From Aquabacter sp040049275 (lineage in GTDB: Bacteria > Pseudomonadota > Alphaproteobacteria > Rhizobiales > Xanthobacteraceae): 64,000 bases of DNA. Both the position numbers and the translations under genes were made by a program. The notes under the pieces were generated by a model. That model ran no database searches. It saw nothing but the letters and a program-made list of their open reading frames with translations, and was not told the DNA's origin. Within the stretch, counting starts at the first letter, position 1, and every line of letters starts with the position of its first letter. Below, one piece after another: positions 35,140-44,303 of this stretch. Where the stretch lies: the NCBI RefSeq assembly GCF_040049275.1, contig NZ_JBDZDT010000003.1:310001-374000 (forward strand), read 5' to 3'.

Positions 35140-38115
35140 TCAATGCGCCTCGTCCCAGTTCGCCGCCGCCCGCGCGTCCACCCTCAAGGGCACCGACAAA
35201 GCCACCGCTGGCAGCGAAGCCTGCTCCATCACCTCGCGCACCACGGGCAGCGTCGCCTCCACCTCGGCCTCGGGCACCTCGAACACCAGTTCGTCGTGCA
35301 CCTGCAGCAGCATGCGGGCGGAGAGCTTCGCCTTCGCCAGCGCCCCCTCCATGCGGATCATGGCCCGACGGATGATGTCCGCCGCAGTGCCCTGGAGTCG
35401 CGCATTGATGGACGCACGCTCGTTGAAGGCACGCACCGAGGGGTTGGACGAGGAGATGTCGGGATAGTGGCAGCGGCGCCCGAACAGGGTCGTCACATAG
35501 CCGTGCTCCCGGCAGAAGGAGCGGGTCTCGTCCATATAGGCGCGGATGCCGGGGAAGCGCTCGAAATAGCGGCGGATATAGGTTCCCGCCTCCTCGCGCG
35601 GAATGCCGAGCTGGTTGGCGAGACCGAAGGCCGAGATGCCGTAGATGATGCCGAAATTGATGGCCTTGGCCCGCCGGCGCACTTCGCTCGGCATGCCCTC
35701 CACCGGCACGCCGAACATTTCGGAAGCGGTCATGGCATGGATGTCGAGCCCGTCCTGGAACGCCTGCCGCAGGCTCGGAATGTTCGCGATCTCGGCCAGG
35801 AGCCGCAGCTCGATCTGGGAATAATCCGCCGAGACCAGGAGGTTGCCCGGCTCCGCCACGAACGCCTTGCGGATGCGCCGGCCTTCCTCGGTGCGGATGG
35901 GGATGTTCTGGAGGTTCGGCTCGGAGGAGGAGAGCCGGCCCGTGGTGGTGGCGGCGAGCGCATAGCCGGTATGGACCCGGTTGGTGCGCGCATTCACATA
36001 GCCAGGGAGCGCGTCCGTATAGGTGGAGCGGAGCTTGGCGAGCTGGCGCCATTCCAGGATCTTCTGGGGCAGCTTATGGCCGGCCTCGGCCAGCTCCTCC
36101 AGCACGTTCGCCTTGGTGGACCACGCGCCCGTAGGGGTCTTGGTGGCGCCCGGCAGGCCCATCTTGCCGAACAGGATGTCGCCCATCTGCTTGGGGGAGC
36201 CCACATTCAGCCGCTCGCCGGCCAGTTCCGCGATCTCGTCCTCCACCCGCGCCGCCCCTTGCGCGAACTCGCTGGAGAGGCGCGAAAGCATATTGCGGTC
36301 GATGGAGACGCCGCGCGCCTCCATGCGCGCCAGAACGGGAATGAGCGGCCGCTCCAGGGTCTCGTAGACCGTGGTCATGCCGTCCGCCGGCAGGCGCGGC
36401 TTCAGCACCCGCCACAGGCGGAGCGTCACGTCCGCATCCTCCGCCGCATAGGCGGTGGCGGCCTCGAGGGCCACCTTGTCGAACGTCACCTGCCCCTTGC
36501 CCTTGCCCGCCACCTCCGTGAAAGCGATGGGCTGGTGGCCGAGATGGCGCACCGAGAGGTCGTCCATGCCGTGATTGTTGCGCCCGGCATCCAGCGCATA
36601 GGACATGCACATGGTGCAGTCGAACGGCCAGACATTGACGCCGTAACGGGCGAGGATAGAGGCATCATATTTGATGTTGTGCCCGATCTTCAGGGTGCCC
36701 TTGTCCTCCAGCATCCCCTTCAGCGCGGCGATGGCGGCCTCAAAAGGGATCTGTCCGGGCAGCTTGCCCTCGCTGAACAGGCCATCCCCCGCCCCCACAT
36801 GGGCGAGCGGGATGTAGCAGGCCTCATTGGCCGCCAGAGCGAGGGAAACGCCGACGAGATCCGCCTGTTGCGGGTCGATGCCGGTGGTCTCGGTGTCGAA
36901 GGCGACGAAGCCCTGGTCCACCGCCTTGGCGCACCACGCCTGAAGCTCCCCAAGGTCCATGATGGTCTTGTAGAGCGAGCGGTCCACCTTGGTGCTGCGC
37001 GCCTCCTGTGCGCGTGACGCCGCAAGGTCGGACGGCTCCAGCACGTCCGGCCGCCCTGTGGGAACAGCGGCCGCCGGGGACGGGGCCATGTCGGGCTCCG
37101 CGAGCGGCGGCGTGAAGCCCACGGGCGCGCCGGGCGCGAGCGCCGGGTCCGGCTCGATCTCGGACGCCTCCACCCCAAACGCCTCCGCGGCGCGGCGGGT
37201 GATGGTGGTGAATTCCATGGCCTTCAGGAAAGAGACGAGGCGCTTACCGTCCGGATTCTCCAGCACCAGGTTTTCCAGCGGCACTTCCACCGCCACGTCG
37301 CAGACCAGTGTCACCAGCTTCTTGGAGATGCGGGCGGCTTCCGCATGCTCGATCAGCGACTGCCGCCGCTTCTCCTGCTTGATCTCGGGGGCACGGGCCA
37401 GCAGAGTTTCAAGGTCGCCATATTCCTTCAGGAGCGTCGCGGCGGTCTTGATGCCGATGCCGGGGACGCCGGGCACATTGTCGGTGGAATCCCCCGCCAG
37501 CGCCTGAACGTCGGTCACCATCTCCGGCGGCACGCCGAAATATTCCAGCACCTCCGGCACGCCGATGCGCCGCTCCGGCCGCGCGCCGCGCCCGCCCGCC
37601 TCGCCCGAGGCCGGGTCGTACATGGCGACGCGCTCGCCGACGATCTGCATCAGGTCCTTGTCCGCCGAGACCACCAGCACGTCCGCCCCCGCTGCGGCGG
37701 CCTGGGTGGCATAGGTGGCGATGAGGTCGTCGGCCTCGTAGCGCTCCATCTCCACCGGGATGAGGCCGAAGGCCCGCACCGCCTCGCGCATGAGGGGGAA
37801 TTGGGGGATCAGCTCGTCCGGCGGGTCGGAGCGGTTGGCCTTGTAGGCGGGATAGAGCGCCTTGCGGAACGAATCCTCGGACTTGTCGAAGATGATGGCG
37901 AGATGGGTCGGCTTGATGCCCACCGCCCCCTCGCGGATGAACTGGAACAGCTTGGTGCAGAACAGCCGCACCGCGCCCGTCGGCAGCTTGTCCGAGCGGA
38001 AATTGTACTTCCGGTCCTGGTTGATGGACTGGAAATAGGCGCGGAAGACGAAGGAGGACCCGTCCACCAGGAAGACATGGTCGCCGGGCTGGATGGGACG
38101 GGGAGCTGCGGACAT
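35140..38115 (-). CDS. polA: DNA polymerase I
   Basis: Pol I, 991 residues, for Okazaki-fragment maturation and repair synthesis. Three domains are intact. The 5'-3' exonuclease is at ~10-300 (FLVDGSSFVFRAYF; ADDLIATYA; GDSTDNVPGVPGIG). The 3'-5' proofreading domain is at ~390-590, with catalytic FDTETTGID and ED residues, so proofreading should be active. The polymerase is at ~600-990 (SADYSQIELRLLAE, motif B RRRAKAINFGIIYG, VHDELVFEV). A Pro/Ala-rich linker joins the first two. The ATG at 38115 was preferred to the ATG at 38127; neither has a strong ribosome site. The stop is followed by ~200 bases holding a repeat before cysG. Confidence 0.97.
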   Translation of the reverse strand: MSAAPRPIQPGDHVFLVDGSSFVFRAYFQSINQDRKYNFRSDKLPTGAVRLFCTKLFQFIREGAVGIKPTHLAIIFDKSEDSFRKALYPAYKANRSDPPDELIPQFPLMREAVRAFGLIPVEMERYEADDLIATYATQAAAAGADVLVVSADKDLMQIVGERVAMYDPASGEAGGRGARPERRIGVPEVLEYFGVPPEMVTDVQALAGDSTDNVPGVPGIGIKTAATLLKEYGDLETLLARAPEIKQEKRRQSLIEHAEAARISKKLVTLVCDVAVEVPLENLVLENPDGKRLVSFLKAMEFTTITRRAAEAFGVEASEIEPDPALAPGAPVGFTPPLAEPDMAPSPAAAVPTGRPDVLEPSDLAASRAQEARSTKVDRSLYKTIMDLGELQAWCAKAVDQGFVAFDTETTGIDPQQADLVGVSLALAANEACYIPLAHVGAGDGLFSEGKLPGQIPFEAAIAALKGMLEDKGTLKIGHNIKYDASILARYGVNVWPFDCTMCMSYALDAGRNNHGMDDLSVRHLGHQPIAFTEVAGKGKGQVTFDKVALEAATAYAAEDADVTLRLWRVLKPRLPADGMTTVYETLERPLIPVLARMEARGVSIDRNMLSRLSSEFAQGAARVEDEIAELAGERLNVGSPKQMGDILFGKMGLPGATKTPTGAWSTKANVLEELAEAGHKLPQKILEWRQLAKLRSTYTDALPGYVNARTNRVHTGYALAATTTGRLSSSEPNLQNIPIRTEEGRRIRKAFVAEPGNLLVSADYSQIELRLLAEIANIPSLRQAFQDGLDIHAMTASEMFGVPVEGMPSEVRRRAKAINFGIIYGISAFGLANQLGIPREEAGTYIRRYFERFPGIRAYMDETRSFCREHGYVTTLFGRRCHYPDISSSNPSVRAFNERASINARLQGTAADIIRRAMIRMEGALAKAKLSARMLLQVHDELVFEVPEAEVEATLPVVREVMEQASLPAVALSVPLRVDARAAANWDEAH

Positions 38116-38192
38116 CGGGGGTTCCATTTTAGCGGCGCGCACGATGCCCGAGCGGTGCGCCGGGGACAACCCTCGGCCGAAGCAGGGAAGCA

Positions 38193-38294
38193 CTGTCATC
38201 CCCGGACTTGATCCGGGGATCTCCCGCCATCCTTGGCGCCGGGCTCTCGTATCGGTCCTGAGAGAGATGGCCGGCTCAAGCCCGGCCATGACAG
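38193..38294. repeat. Palindromic intergenic repeat between polA and DUF2794 gene
   Basis: Left hairpin CATCCCCGGACTTGATCCGGGGAT and right hairpin ATGGCCGGCTCAAGCCCGGCCAT, joined by a ~50-base spacer; a further member of the GTCAT...ATGAC family. Confidence 0.8.
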
Positions 38295-38313
38295 CAAGGA
38301 GGAGAAACGCCCC

Positions 38314-38694
38314 CTACCCCACTGTCCGCAGCGGCTTTTCCAGCACCGCGAGCACTCGCGGCAGTTCGTGGCCGCGCTTCAGGATCAGGCCGGTCTGGGA
38401 GACGACGCAATATTCCCCCTGGCGGCGCGCCAGCTTGGGGTCCTTCTCGATGCGGTAGAGCGGCACGTCCAAGGCGCGGCGGAAGATGGAGAACACCGCC
38501 TTGTCCTTCAGGAAATCGATGGCGTAGTCGCGCCATTCGCCGGCGGCCACCATGCGCCCGTAGAGATCGAGGATGCGGTCAAGCTCGCGACGGTCGAACG
38601 TCACGCGCGCGGGAGCGGGCGTGCCTGACAGGGGCTGCGGGCCGGCGAGGGTCATCCCGCTGCCCGCTCGGCGTATAGGTTCGATCTCTCCCAT
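38314..38694 (-). CDS. DUF2794 family protein
   Basis: A 126-residue protein of the alphaproteobacterial DUF2794 family. The conserved core is VTFDRRELDRILDLYGRMVAAGEWRDYAIDFL followed by AVFSIFRRALDVPLYRIEKDPKL. It has no signal peptide or membrane segment. The start at 38694 is supported by AGGAGG with five bases of spacing; the ATG at 38655 is less likely. It is followed by polA on the same strand about 200 bases away. The function is unknown; the composition suggests a small soluble cytosolic protein. Confidence 0.85.
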   Translation of the reverse strand: MGEIEPIRRAGSGMTLAGPQPLSGTPAPARVTFDRRELDRILDLYGRMVAAGEWRDYAIDFLKDKAVFSIFRRALDVPLYRIEKDPKLARRQGEYCVVSQTGLILKRGHELPRVLAVLEKPLRTVG

Positions 38695-38862
38695 CGGGCC
38701 TCCTCTGGCGCGCGATGGGATGCATGATCCCTCCGGTGGGCGCGTGTGGCAAGGCCGTTCAGAGCCGGCTGAAGGACTGCTTCACAGGGACGTCAACGAA
38801 AATCACACTATGGTCGCTTTTCGGCCCCCTCCTCGCCCCTGGCGGCGATCATATTCACTCAC

Positions 38863-38990
38863 GTAGCAGGGCCGGTTCGCGGTTGCTCCGGTCTATCCCA
38901 GCCCCCCAGCCCCCCGGGGTGACGAGCGAACCGGCCACTGCTACGCACCATCAACATGGACCCTCCAAGGCCGCTTTCAGCGGCCTTTTT
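38863..38990 (+). ncRNA. Probable structured small RNA near polA
   Basis: A long imperfect hairpin is formed by GTAGCAG + GCCGGTTCGC (38863-38880) pairing with GCGAACCGGC + CTGCTAC (38926-38944). It encloses a C-rich loop of about 45 bases. A classic terminator follows: GGCCGC-TTTCA-GCGGCC then TTTTT (38969-38990). The T-tract is only on the plus strand and no plus-strand gene precedes it, so the terminator must serve an RNA made here. A CATATT box ten bases upstream could be the -10. The SRP and tmRNA signatures are absent. From memory, the Sinorhizobium alpha-r7 (Smr7C) RNA also lies beside polA; homology is untested. Confidence 0.7.
38969..38990 (+). terminator. Rho-independent terminator of the putative small RNA
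   Basis: GGCCGC stem with TTTCA loop and GCGGCC, followed by TTTTTCTTT. Oriented to the right, towards the 3' end of the convergent DUF882 gene at 39041. Confidence 0.9.
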
Positions 38991-39040
38991 CTTTGTCCGG
39001 ATGCTGGCTGAAACAGAGCCGGGCCAAAGGCCCAGGCGGC

Positions 39041-40498
39041 TTACTGCGCGCGCTGGGCCACCTTGGTGCCGGGGGCACCGAACACATAGACCGGCAGGGC
39101 CGCCATGGCGGTGCCCGTGAAGCGCGTGGTGGAGAGCCCGTTGGTGGCGTCCGCCGAGAAGCCGGTAGCCACCGCCATCTTCGGCGGCGTCATGAAGGCG
39201 GTGAAGACCCGCAGTTCAGGCGTGCGAAGATAGGGTTCCGCCGTGAGGGCCGGGGCCACGAACAGCCGCCCGAACGGAATCTCCGCGGCCTTGGCCTTCT
39301 GGCGCTGCTGGAGGGCCGGCGCGGCGATGAGGTTGTGGGAGAGCGAGCGGTTCGCATCCATGTCGCCGGTGGACGGCGCATAGGACAGCAGGGCCTCGGG
39401 CGAATCACCCCGGGCGCCGCGCGTGATCACCGCCGGCAGAGGCGGCGGGGTGGGCACCGCGCTGGCGGTCACCATGGTGTCGGCAAAGCCCGGACGGCGC
39501 AGCGGCAGCGGGGCGGCGGGAAGCGGGGCGACCACCGCCTGGGCGGTGATGATGGCGGCGGCGATCTCGGCCGGGCGGGCGGTGGGCAGCGGCGCGGCGG
39601 CCACCTTGACCGAGGCGGAGGCCGGCGCCTCGTCCGGAACCTCGTCGGACTTGGGCGCAGCCTTGCCGCGGGAGGCCACCTTGGTGGTGGCGGGCGCGGC
39701 CTCGTCCTCTTCCTCGTCCACGCTCTTCTTGGCGCTGAACAGGGAGGCGAAGAATTTGCGGATGCCCTCGCCCGCATCGTTGGAGGCGACCGCCACCGTG
39801 CGGCTGCTGTTCTCAAGCTCGGCCAGGGCTTCCTTGTAGCGCGCCAGCGGCTTGCCGTCGGCGGGCACATGGACGGTCTTCTCGTCCGGGAACACCTTCA
39901 CCAGCTGGTCGTGGGTCATGCGCGGCCACATGCGCACGCTGCCGGTGTCCATGTGGACGAAGTTGGAAGAGGGGTAGAAGCCGACGCCGCCGCGCTGCAT
40001 GCGCAGGCCCGTGGCGCGCAGTTCGGCGAGGTTCACGCCGGGAATGAAGAAGTCCATGGCCTTGCCGCGGGTGTGCTGGCTCTGCTCCGCCACCCCCTTG
40101 GACCTGGCGCGCAGCATGGCGTTGGTGCCGGGCGAGCGGTATCCGCACAGAAGCTGGATGCCGTTCTTCGCGTCCACTTCCCGATAGACCTCCCAGATGA
40201 GGTCGAACAGCTCGGGGTCCATGTCGGTGGGTTCGTTCTTGCGCCAGTCGCGCGCGATCCAGTTGAGCTTCTTCAGCACCTCCTGGTCGTAGCGTCCGTC
40301 CTTCTTGAAGGTGAAGGACCCGCTTTCGCCGGTGTGGGCATTCTCAATATAGAGCGTGCGGGTATCGCCATTGGCGACGGCATTCTGAAGCGAACTCGTC
40401 CCTGTGAGGATCACGGTGAGCGCGGCGGCAAAGGCCTGGGTCCGGCGACTGGCCGCCACGGCTCTGACAAGGACGGGGATACGCTGGAGAATTTGCAA
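39041..40498 (-). CDS. DUF882 / M15-type murein endopeptidase-like protein
   Basis: A 485-residue periplasmic protein of the YcbK-like DUF882 family (peptidase M15 fold). An N-terminal hydrophobic leader (RTQAFAAALTVILTG) is followed by DTRTLYIENAHTGES and the zinc motifs QSQHTRGKAMDFFIPG and SNFVHMDTG. After residue ~230 comes a long Ala/Pro-rich disordered tail. Such proteins are thought to cut peptidoglycan peptides. No ATG precedes the leader in frame before an upstream stop; the frame starts at a TTG (40498) or a GTG (40459), so the start is uncertain. It points towards the putative small RNA. Confidence 0.85.
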   Translation of the reverse strand: MQILQRIPVLVRAVAASRRTQAFAAALTVILTGTSSLQNAVANGDTRTLYIENAHTGESGSFTFKKDGRYDQEVLKKLNWIARDWRKNEPTDMDPELFDLIWEVYREVDAKNGIQLLCGYRSPGTNAMLRARSKGVAEQSQHTRGKAMDFFIPGVNLAELRATGLRMQRGGVGFYPSSNFVHMDTGSVRMWPRMTHDQLVKVFPDEKTVHVPADGKPLARYKEALAELENSSRTVAVASNDAGEGIRKFFASLFSAKKSVDEEEDEAAPATTKVASRGKAAPKSDEVPDEAPASASVKVAAAPLPTARPAEIAAAIITAQAVVAPLPAAPLPLRRPGFADTMVTASAVPTPPPLPAVITRGARGDSPEALLSYAPSTGDMDANRSLSHNLIAAPALQQRQKAKAAEIPFGRLFVAPALTAEPYLRTPELRVFTAFMTPPKMAVATGFSADATNGLSTTRFTGTAMAALPVYVFGAPGTKVAQRAQ

Positions 40499-40957
40499 TG
40501 TGGCGAACCCGAGGCTCAGGTCTATCTCTGTCGCGCACCGGAGCGCGCGACGCGAAGCTCAACAGAGTCTTGTCGGGTTCGGTTAAGGGCGTGTTGACGC
40601 CCCGCTCCCCCCTGCCCGATGCGCCCACTTTCTTGGTCGGCACATTGGTCACGGCCACGTGAGTAAAAGCCGAGTGTGGCGAAAACGTGCCGGTTCCCCG
40701 TGCTAAAAAAATCACACGCAAGCGCTAACGCTGCAATAATGCTGAGGAATCCGATTTAGAACCCGTGTGGATACACACGTTTCGGGTTCCATGGTTTCCA
40801 CAATCTTAACGGTGGCGTGGCGGCTGTCTTGGCTCCGCCATCACTTGGTGGCACCTCTCCCTCCCCAGCGGCAAGGGGGCCAAACCCTGCGCCGAGCCCC
40901 CTGCCCCGGCCTCAAAAGCCCCTCGCATTTCGTCTTCTTTCCCCGCCAGAGCCCACC
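40499..40957. other. Divergent intergenic region with a stem-loop
   Basis: This 459-base space separates the DUF882 gene and the CDF transporter gene. It holds promoters for both by implication, and a strong stem-loop at 40759-40789. It is locally AT-richer at 40700-40760 (AAAAAAATCACACGC). I see no gene in it. Confidence 0.5.
40759..40789 (+). promoter_or_regulatory. Stem-loop in the leader region of the CDF transporter gene
   Basis: GAACCCGTGTG-GATA-CACACG-TTTCG-GGTTC: an inner 6-bp stem (CGTGTG/CACACG) capped by GATA and an outer 5-bp stem (GAACC/GGTTC) with a five-base bulge. There is no T-tract, so it is not a terminator. It lies 170 bases before the transporter start. A regulatory RNA or protein site is possible. 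Confidence 0.4.
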
Positions 40958-41884
40958 ATGCGCACCGAACAAGGCCTGCTTCGCGTCTCCATCATCGTCA
41001 CGGTCGGCGTTGCCTTTTTCGGCATTGCCTTCGGCATCCTCTCCGGGTCGTTCTCCATCACGTTCGACGGCGTCTATGCCCTGGGCGATGCGAGCATGAG
41101 CCTCCTGGCCCTGATCGTGTCCAAGCTGATCGCCTCCTATGCCGGAAGCGGGGCCGCGACGGGCCGGCTGAAGGCGCGCTTCTCCACGGGCTTCTGGCAC
41201 CTGGAGCCCATCGTGCTCGGCCTCAACGGCACGCTGCTGATCACGGTGTCGCTCTATGCCCTGATCAATGCGGTCATCAGCCTGCTGCGCGGCGGCCATG
41301 AGCTGAAGTTCGGCTTTGCCATCATCTATGCCGTGGTCACCCTCATCGCCTGCACCGCCATGGCGATCTATGCGATGCGGGCCAACCGCACGCTGCGCTC
41401 GGACTTCGTCGCGCTGGACGCCAAGGCCTGGATGATGTCGGGCGGCATCACGGCGGCCCTGCTGGTGGCCTTCTGCTTCGGCTATCTGATGAAGGGCACC
41501 GCTCTCGCCTGGGTGACGCCCTATGTGGATCCCGCGGTGCTGGCGATGGTGTGCCTCGTCATCATCCCGCTTCCGGTCTCGACCGTGCGGCAGGCCCTCG
41601 CGGATATTCTCCTGATCGCGCCGCGCGATTTGACCGAGCACGTGCACGCCGTGGCGGCGGCCGCGGTCCAGCGCTACGGCTTCCTGTCCTATCGCGTCTA
41701 TGTCGCCAAGGTCGGGCGGGCGAAGCAGGTGGAACTGTTTTTCATCGTCCCGCCCGGCCTGCCGCCCCAGACCATCGAATACTGGGACCGGCTGCGCGAT
41801 GAGATCGGCGCGGAGATTGGCGATGAGGGCCCCGACCGCTGGCTGACCATCGCCTTCACTGCCGACCCGGAATGGGCGGAGTGA
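40958..41884 (+). CDS. Cation diffusion facilitator family transporter
   Basis: A 308-residue divalent-metal efflux protein of the CDF family. About six membrane helices are visible. The first metal site lies in the second helix (FDGVYALGDASMSLLALIVSKL, Asp and Asp rather than the His-Asp zinc site). A cytoplasmic C-terminal domain starts at about residue 215 (PRDLTEHVHAVAAAAVQRYG). The ATG at 40958 gives a normal family length; a longer frame from 40817 is low complexity. The lack of the zinc-type His suggests another metal such as iron, manganese or cobalt, which is an inference only. It stands alone with a leader stem-loop upstream. Confidence 0.85.
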   Translation: MRTEQGLLRVSIIVTVGVAFFGIAFGILSGSFSITFDGVYALGDASMSLLALIVSKLIASYAGSGAATGRLKARFSTGFWHLEPIVLGLNGTLLITVSLYALINAVISLLRGGHELKFGFAIIYAVVTLIACTAMAIYAMRANRTLRSDFVALDAKAWMMSGGITAALLVAFCFGYLMKGTALAWVTPYVDPAVLAMVCLVIIPLPVSTVRQALADILLIAPRDLTEHVHAVAAAAVQRYGFLSYRVYVAKVGRAKQVELFFIVPPGLPPQTIEYWDRLRDEIGAEIGDEGPDRWLTIAFTADPEWAE

Positions 41885-41916
41885 GTTGCGTATCGCAGGC
41901 ACACCGACACGCCGTG

Positions 41917-42040
41917 CCAACCCTCTCCCCGCGGGGGAGAGGGTTGGGGTGAGGGGGAACCACCCTCTCCAGTCCTGAAGCGCCGCCCCCCCCTCACCCG
42001 CCGCCTGCGGCGTCGACCTCTCCCCCCTCGGGGAGAGGTG
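41917..42040. repeat. Clustered CCCTCTCCCC...GGGGAGAGGG repeats
   Basis: Two hairpins, one at about 41920-41952 (ACCCTCTCCCC-GCG-GGGGAGAGGGT) and a second at about 42016-42037 (CCTCTCCCC-CCTC-GGGGAGAGG), separated by CCCCTCACCCGCCGCC. They lie between the 3' ends of two convergent genes and could act as a transcription stop. Confidence 0.65.
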
Positions 42041-42058
42041 AAGTGCCTAAGATTATCC

Positions 42059-44146
42059 TCAGCGCGTGGCGGTCTTGGGCTTGCTGGAGGCCATGTGCTG
42101 CGGGCCGGCGAGGCCGAGCTGCTCCTTCACCTTCTCGTCGATCCCGTAAATGTCCTGCCGCATGGTGAGCCGGCCGGAACCGTCCACGAGGGCGGTGAAA
42201 TAGACGAGGTGCACGGGGATGTGGCGCTTCAGGTTGATGTAGCGCTCCTGCCCGCCGAACATCTTGCCGATCTTCGCCTCGGTCCAGCCGTCATTGGGCA
42301 GGCCGAGATTGAAGATCACCTCGCCGAAGGAGAGCGGATCCTGCACGCGGATGCAGCCGTGGCTGAAGGCGCGCTTCTCGTTGGCGAACAGGCTGCGCGA
42401 GGGGGTGTCGTGCAGATAGACCGAGTGCTGGTTCGGGAACATGAACTTGATGCGCCCGAGCGCATTGCGCTCGCCCGGCGGCTGGCGGAACGAATAGCCG
42501 CCGAGGCCCGCATTCCAGTTGACCACGCCCGGATCGATGGCGCGGCCGTTGCGCTCGATCTGGATGCCCTGGCGCTGGAGGTAATAGGGGTCGCGCTGGA
42601 GGTTCGGCAGCATCTCCTTGCGGGCGATGCTGACCGGAATGTTCCAGGAGGGGTTCACCACGATATATTCCATGTCGTGGGAGAGCAGCGGGGTCGCCGT
42701 ATCGGGCTTGCCCACCACCACGCGGGTCTCGTGGATCATCCGGCCGTTATCATTGATGCGGACCATGTATTCCGGGATGTTCACCATCACGTTGGTGGTG
42801 CCGAGATCCCGCGGCAGCCAGCGCCAGCGCTCCATATTGGCGATGATGTCCGCCGTGCGGTCGGCCGGCGTCGCAACGCTGTTCAGCGCCTCGACGGTGC
42901 CTGCGCCCACCCGGCCGTCCGGCTCCATGCCGCTGGTGCCCTGGAAGGCGAGCACGGCGTTCAGGAGCGCGATGTCATAGAGCCGGTCATTCTTCAGGCT
43001 CTTGTCGGGCTTGAGGCCCAGCCGCTCGCGCAGAGCGGGAACGCGGGCGTCCACGTCGCCGGGCTTGAGGGTCGGGCCGGGCGGGATGCGCGGCAAAGCG
43101 CGGGCGGAGGTGCCCTTGCGCGCATCGGCGAGCTTCGCCTTCAGCGCCACATAGCCGGGATGGGTCGGGTTATAGGCGGCGAGCGCCGCACCGGCGTCGG
43201 GCGCGGTCGCCAGCGTGTTCAGCACGGCGAGCGCATCGGGAAAGCTGCGGGTCGGCGTCAGGAGCGGGGAGAGGCGGGACGGATCGAAGCGGCCCGCCTG
43301 GGCATGGCGGGCATAGAGCAGCGCGCTCGCGGCAAGCCGCAGCTCCGCCTGCGCCAGCGTGTCGGCATCGGCGCCCGGGACGAGCTTCTGGACCTTGTAG
43401 TCGTTGGGCTCCAACCCATCGTCACCGGCCGCAGTGAAGCGGGCGATGATGGCCTTGCCGCGGGCATTGTAGCCGTTCAGGTCCACGAAGGCCGGGGCAT
43501 TGCTGCGCGCGCCGTAGAAGGCGGCGATGGCTTCCTGCTCCTTGCCGGCGGGCACGGGCGGAGCCGCCACCATTTTGGCGATGGCCCCGGAAATGGGGGC
43601 CAGCGGATCGGCGGGCGGCGCCTGCTCCGCGGCCTGGGTCTTCGGCGCGTCGACCTTCGGGGCGGAGGTGCCGGCATTGGTGTTGGGCGGGGTCGGCGCT
43701 TCGGCCTTCTGTGGGGCCGGGGCATCAAGGCCGGTGGGCGCGGCCGGCGCGGAGGGCAGTTCCACCACCACGGGCACGGTCGTGTCCGGCTTCGCCTCGG
43801 CAGCCGCAGCGGGGGCAGCCGGCTCGGGAGCTGTGGCCTGCTGGGGAGGGGCGATCTCCGCCGGCTTGGGATCGGGGACCGGCGTCTTGTCGGAGGCGAG
43901 ATCGCCGGAGCCGGATTTTTCCTGCTTGCCGGCGGCATCGCCGGGGCTGGGCGCTTCGCCGAGGAGGTGCGGGGGCGCACCATCGCCACCGGAGGCCGGC
44001 GCCGGATCGGCGGTGCCCATGCCGGCATAGCCGCTCACCGGCTCGTTCTGTGCCCGTGCCCCGTCCTGCGCCGAGGCGGCCGACAGTGACAGCCCGGACG
44101 CCAGCACGGCGAACACATACAGAGCCTTCATCCCACGACCGGCCAT
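42059..44146 (-). CDS. L,D-transpeptidase (YcbB type)
   Basis: A 695-residue periplasmic cell-wall enzyme. A signal peptide (MKALYVFAVLASGLSLSAASAQ, preceded by MAGRG) is followed by a Pro/Ala-rich segment of about 190 residues. Then come a scaffold region, a peptidoglycan-binding-like helical domain (~350-430) and the YkuD catalytic domain. The nucleophilic Cys is in RAFSHGCIRVQDP, preceded by HDTPSRSLF. Such enzymes make 3-3 crosslinks, which are abundant in polar-growing Hyphomicrobiales. The ATG at 44146 is preferred because GGAGAGG lies five bases upstream. It is near other envelope genes (DUF882). Confidence 0.93.
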   Translation of the reverse strand: MAGRGMKALYVFAVLASGLSLSAASAQDGARAQNEPVSGYAGMGTADPAPASGGDGAPPHLLGEAPSPGDAAGKQEKSGSGDLASDKTPVPDPKPAEIAPPQQATAPEPAAPAAAAEAKPDTTVPVVVELPSAPAAPTGLDAPAPQKAEAPTPPNTNAGTSAPKVDAPKTQAAEQAPPADPLAPISGAIAKMVAAPPVPAGKEQEAIAAFYGARSNAPAFVDLNGYNARGKAIIARFTAAGDDGLEPNDYKVQKLVPGADADTLAQAELRLAASALLYARHAQAGRFDPSRLSPLLTPTRSFPDALAVLNTLATAPDAGAALAAYNPTHPGYVALKAKLADARKGTSARALPRIPPGPTLKPGDVDARVPALRERLGLKPDKSLKNDRLYDIALLNAVLAFQGTSGMEPDGRVGAGTVEALNSVATPADRTADIIANMERWRWLPRDLGTTNVMVNIPEYMVRINDNGRMIHETRVVVGKPDTATPLLSHDMEYIVVNPSWNIPVSIARKEMLPNLQRDPYYLQRQGIQIERNGRAIDPGVVNWNAGLGGYSFRQPPGERNALGRIKFMFPNQHSVYLHDTPSRSLFANEKRAFSHGCIRVQDPLSFGEVIFNLGLPNDGWTEAKIGKMFGGQERYINLKRHIPVHLVYFTALVDGSGRLTMRQDIYGIDEKVKEQLGLAGPQHMASSKPKTATR

Positions 44147-44303
44147 CGGGCCTCTCCATCCGCGTCGAAACGCACCACCGAACCTGCGGCCCGAGTATCG
44201 AATCTACCCAGGCGAAACGCCGAAGCGCACCCGCTGGAGCTTGCATTGGCCGCGCGCCAGTTCAACTCACAAGCACGGGCGTGGCGGCGTTGTCCACCTT
44301 GCA

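Noticed and set aside
35026..37017. A 663-codon plus-strand frame across polA
   Set aside because: Shadow frame opposite intact polymerase motifs; His/Arg/Gly-rich with no domain.
38863..38990. Putative RNA considered as 4.5S/SRP RNA or tmRNA
   Set aside because: The conserved SRP loop (GGTCAGG...GGAAGCAGCC) and a tRNA-like domain with tag frame are absent.
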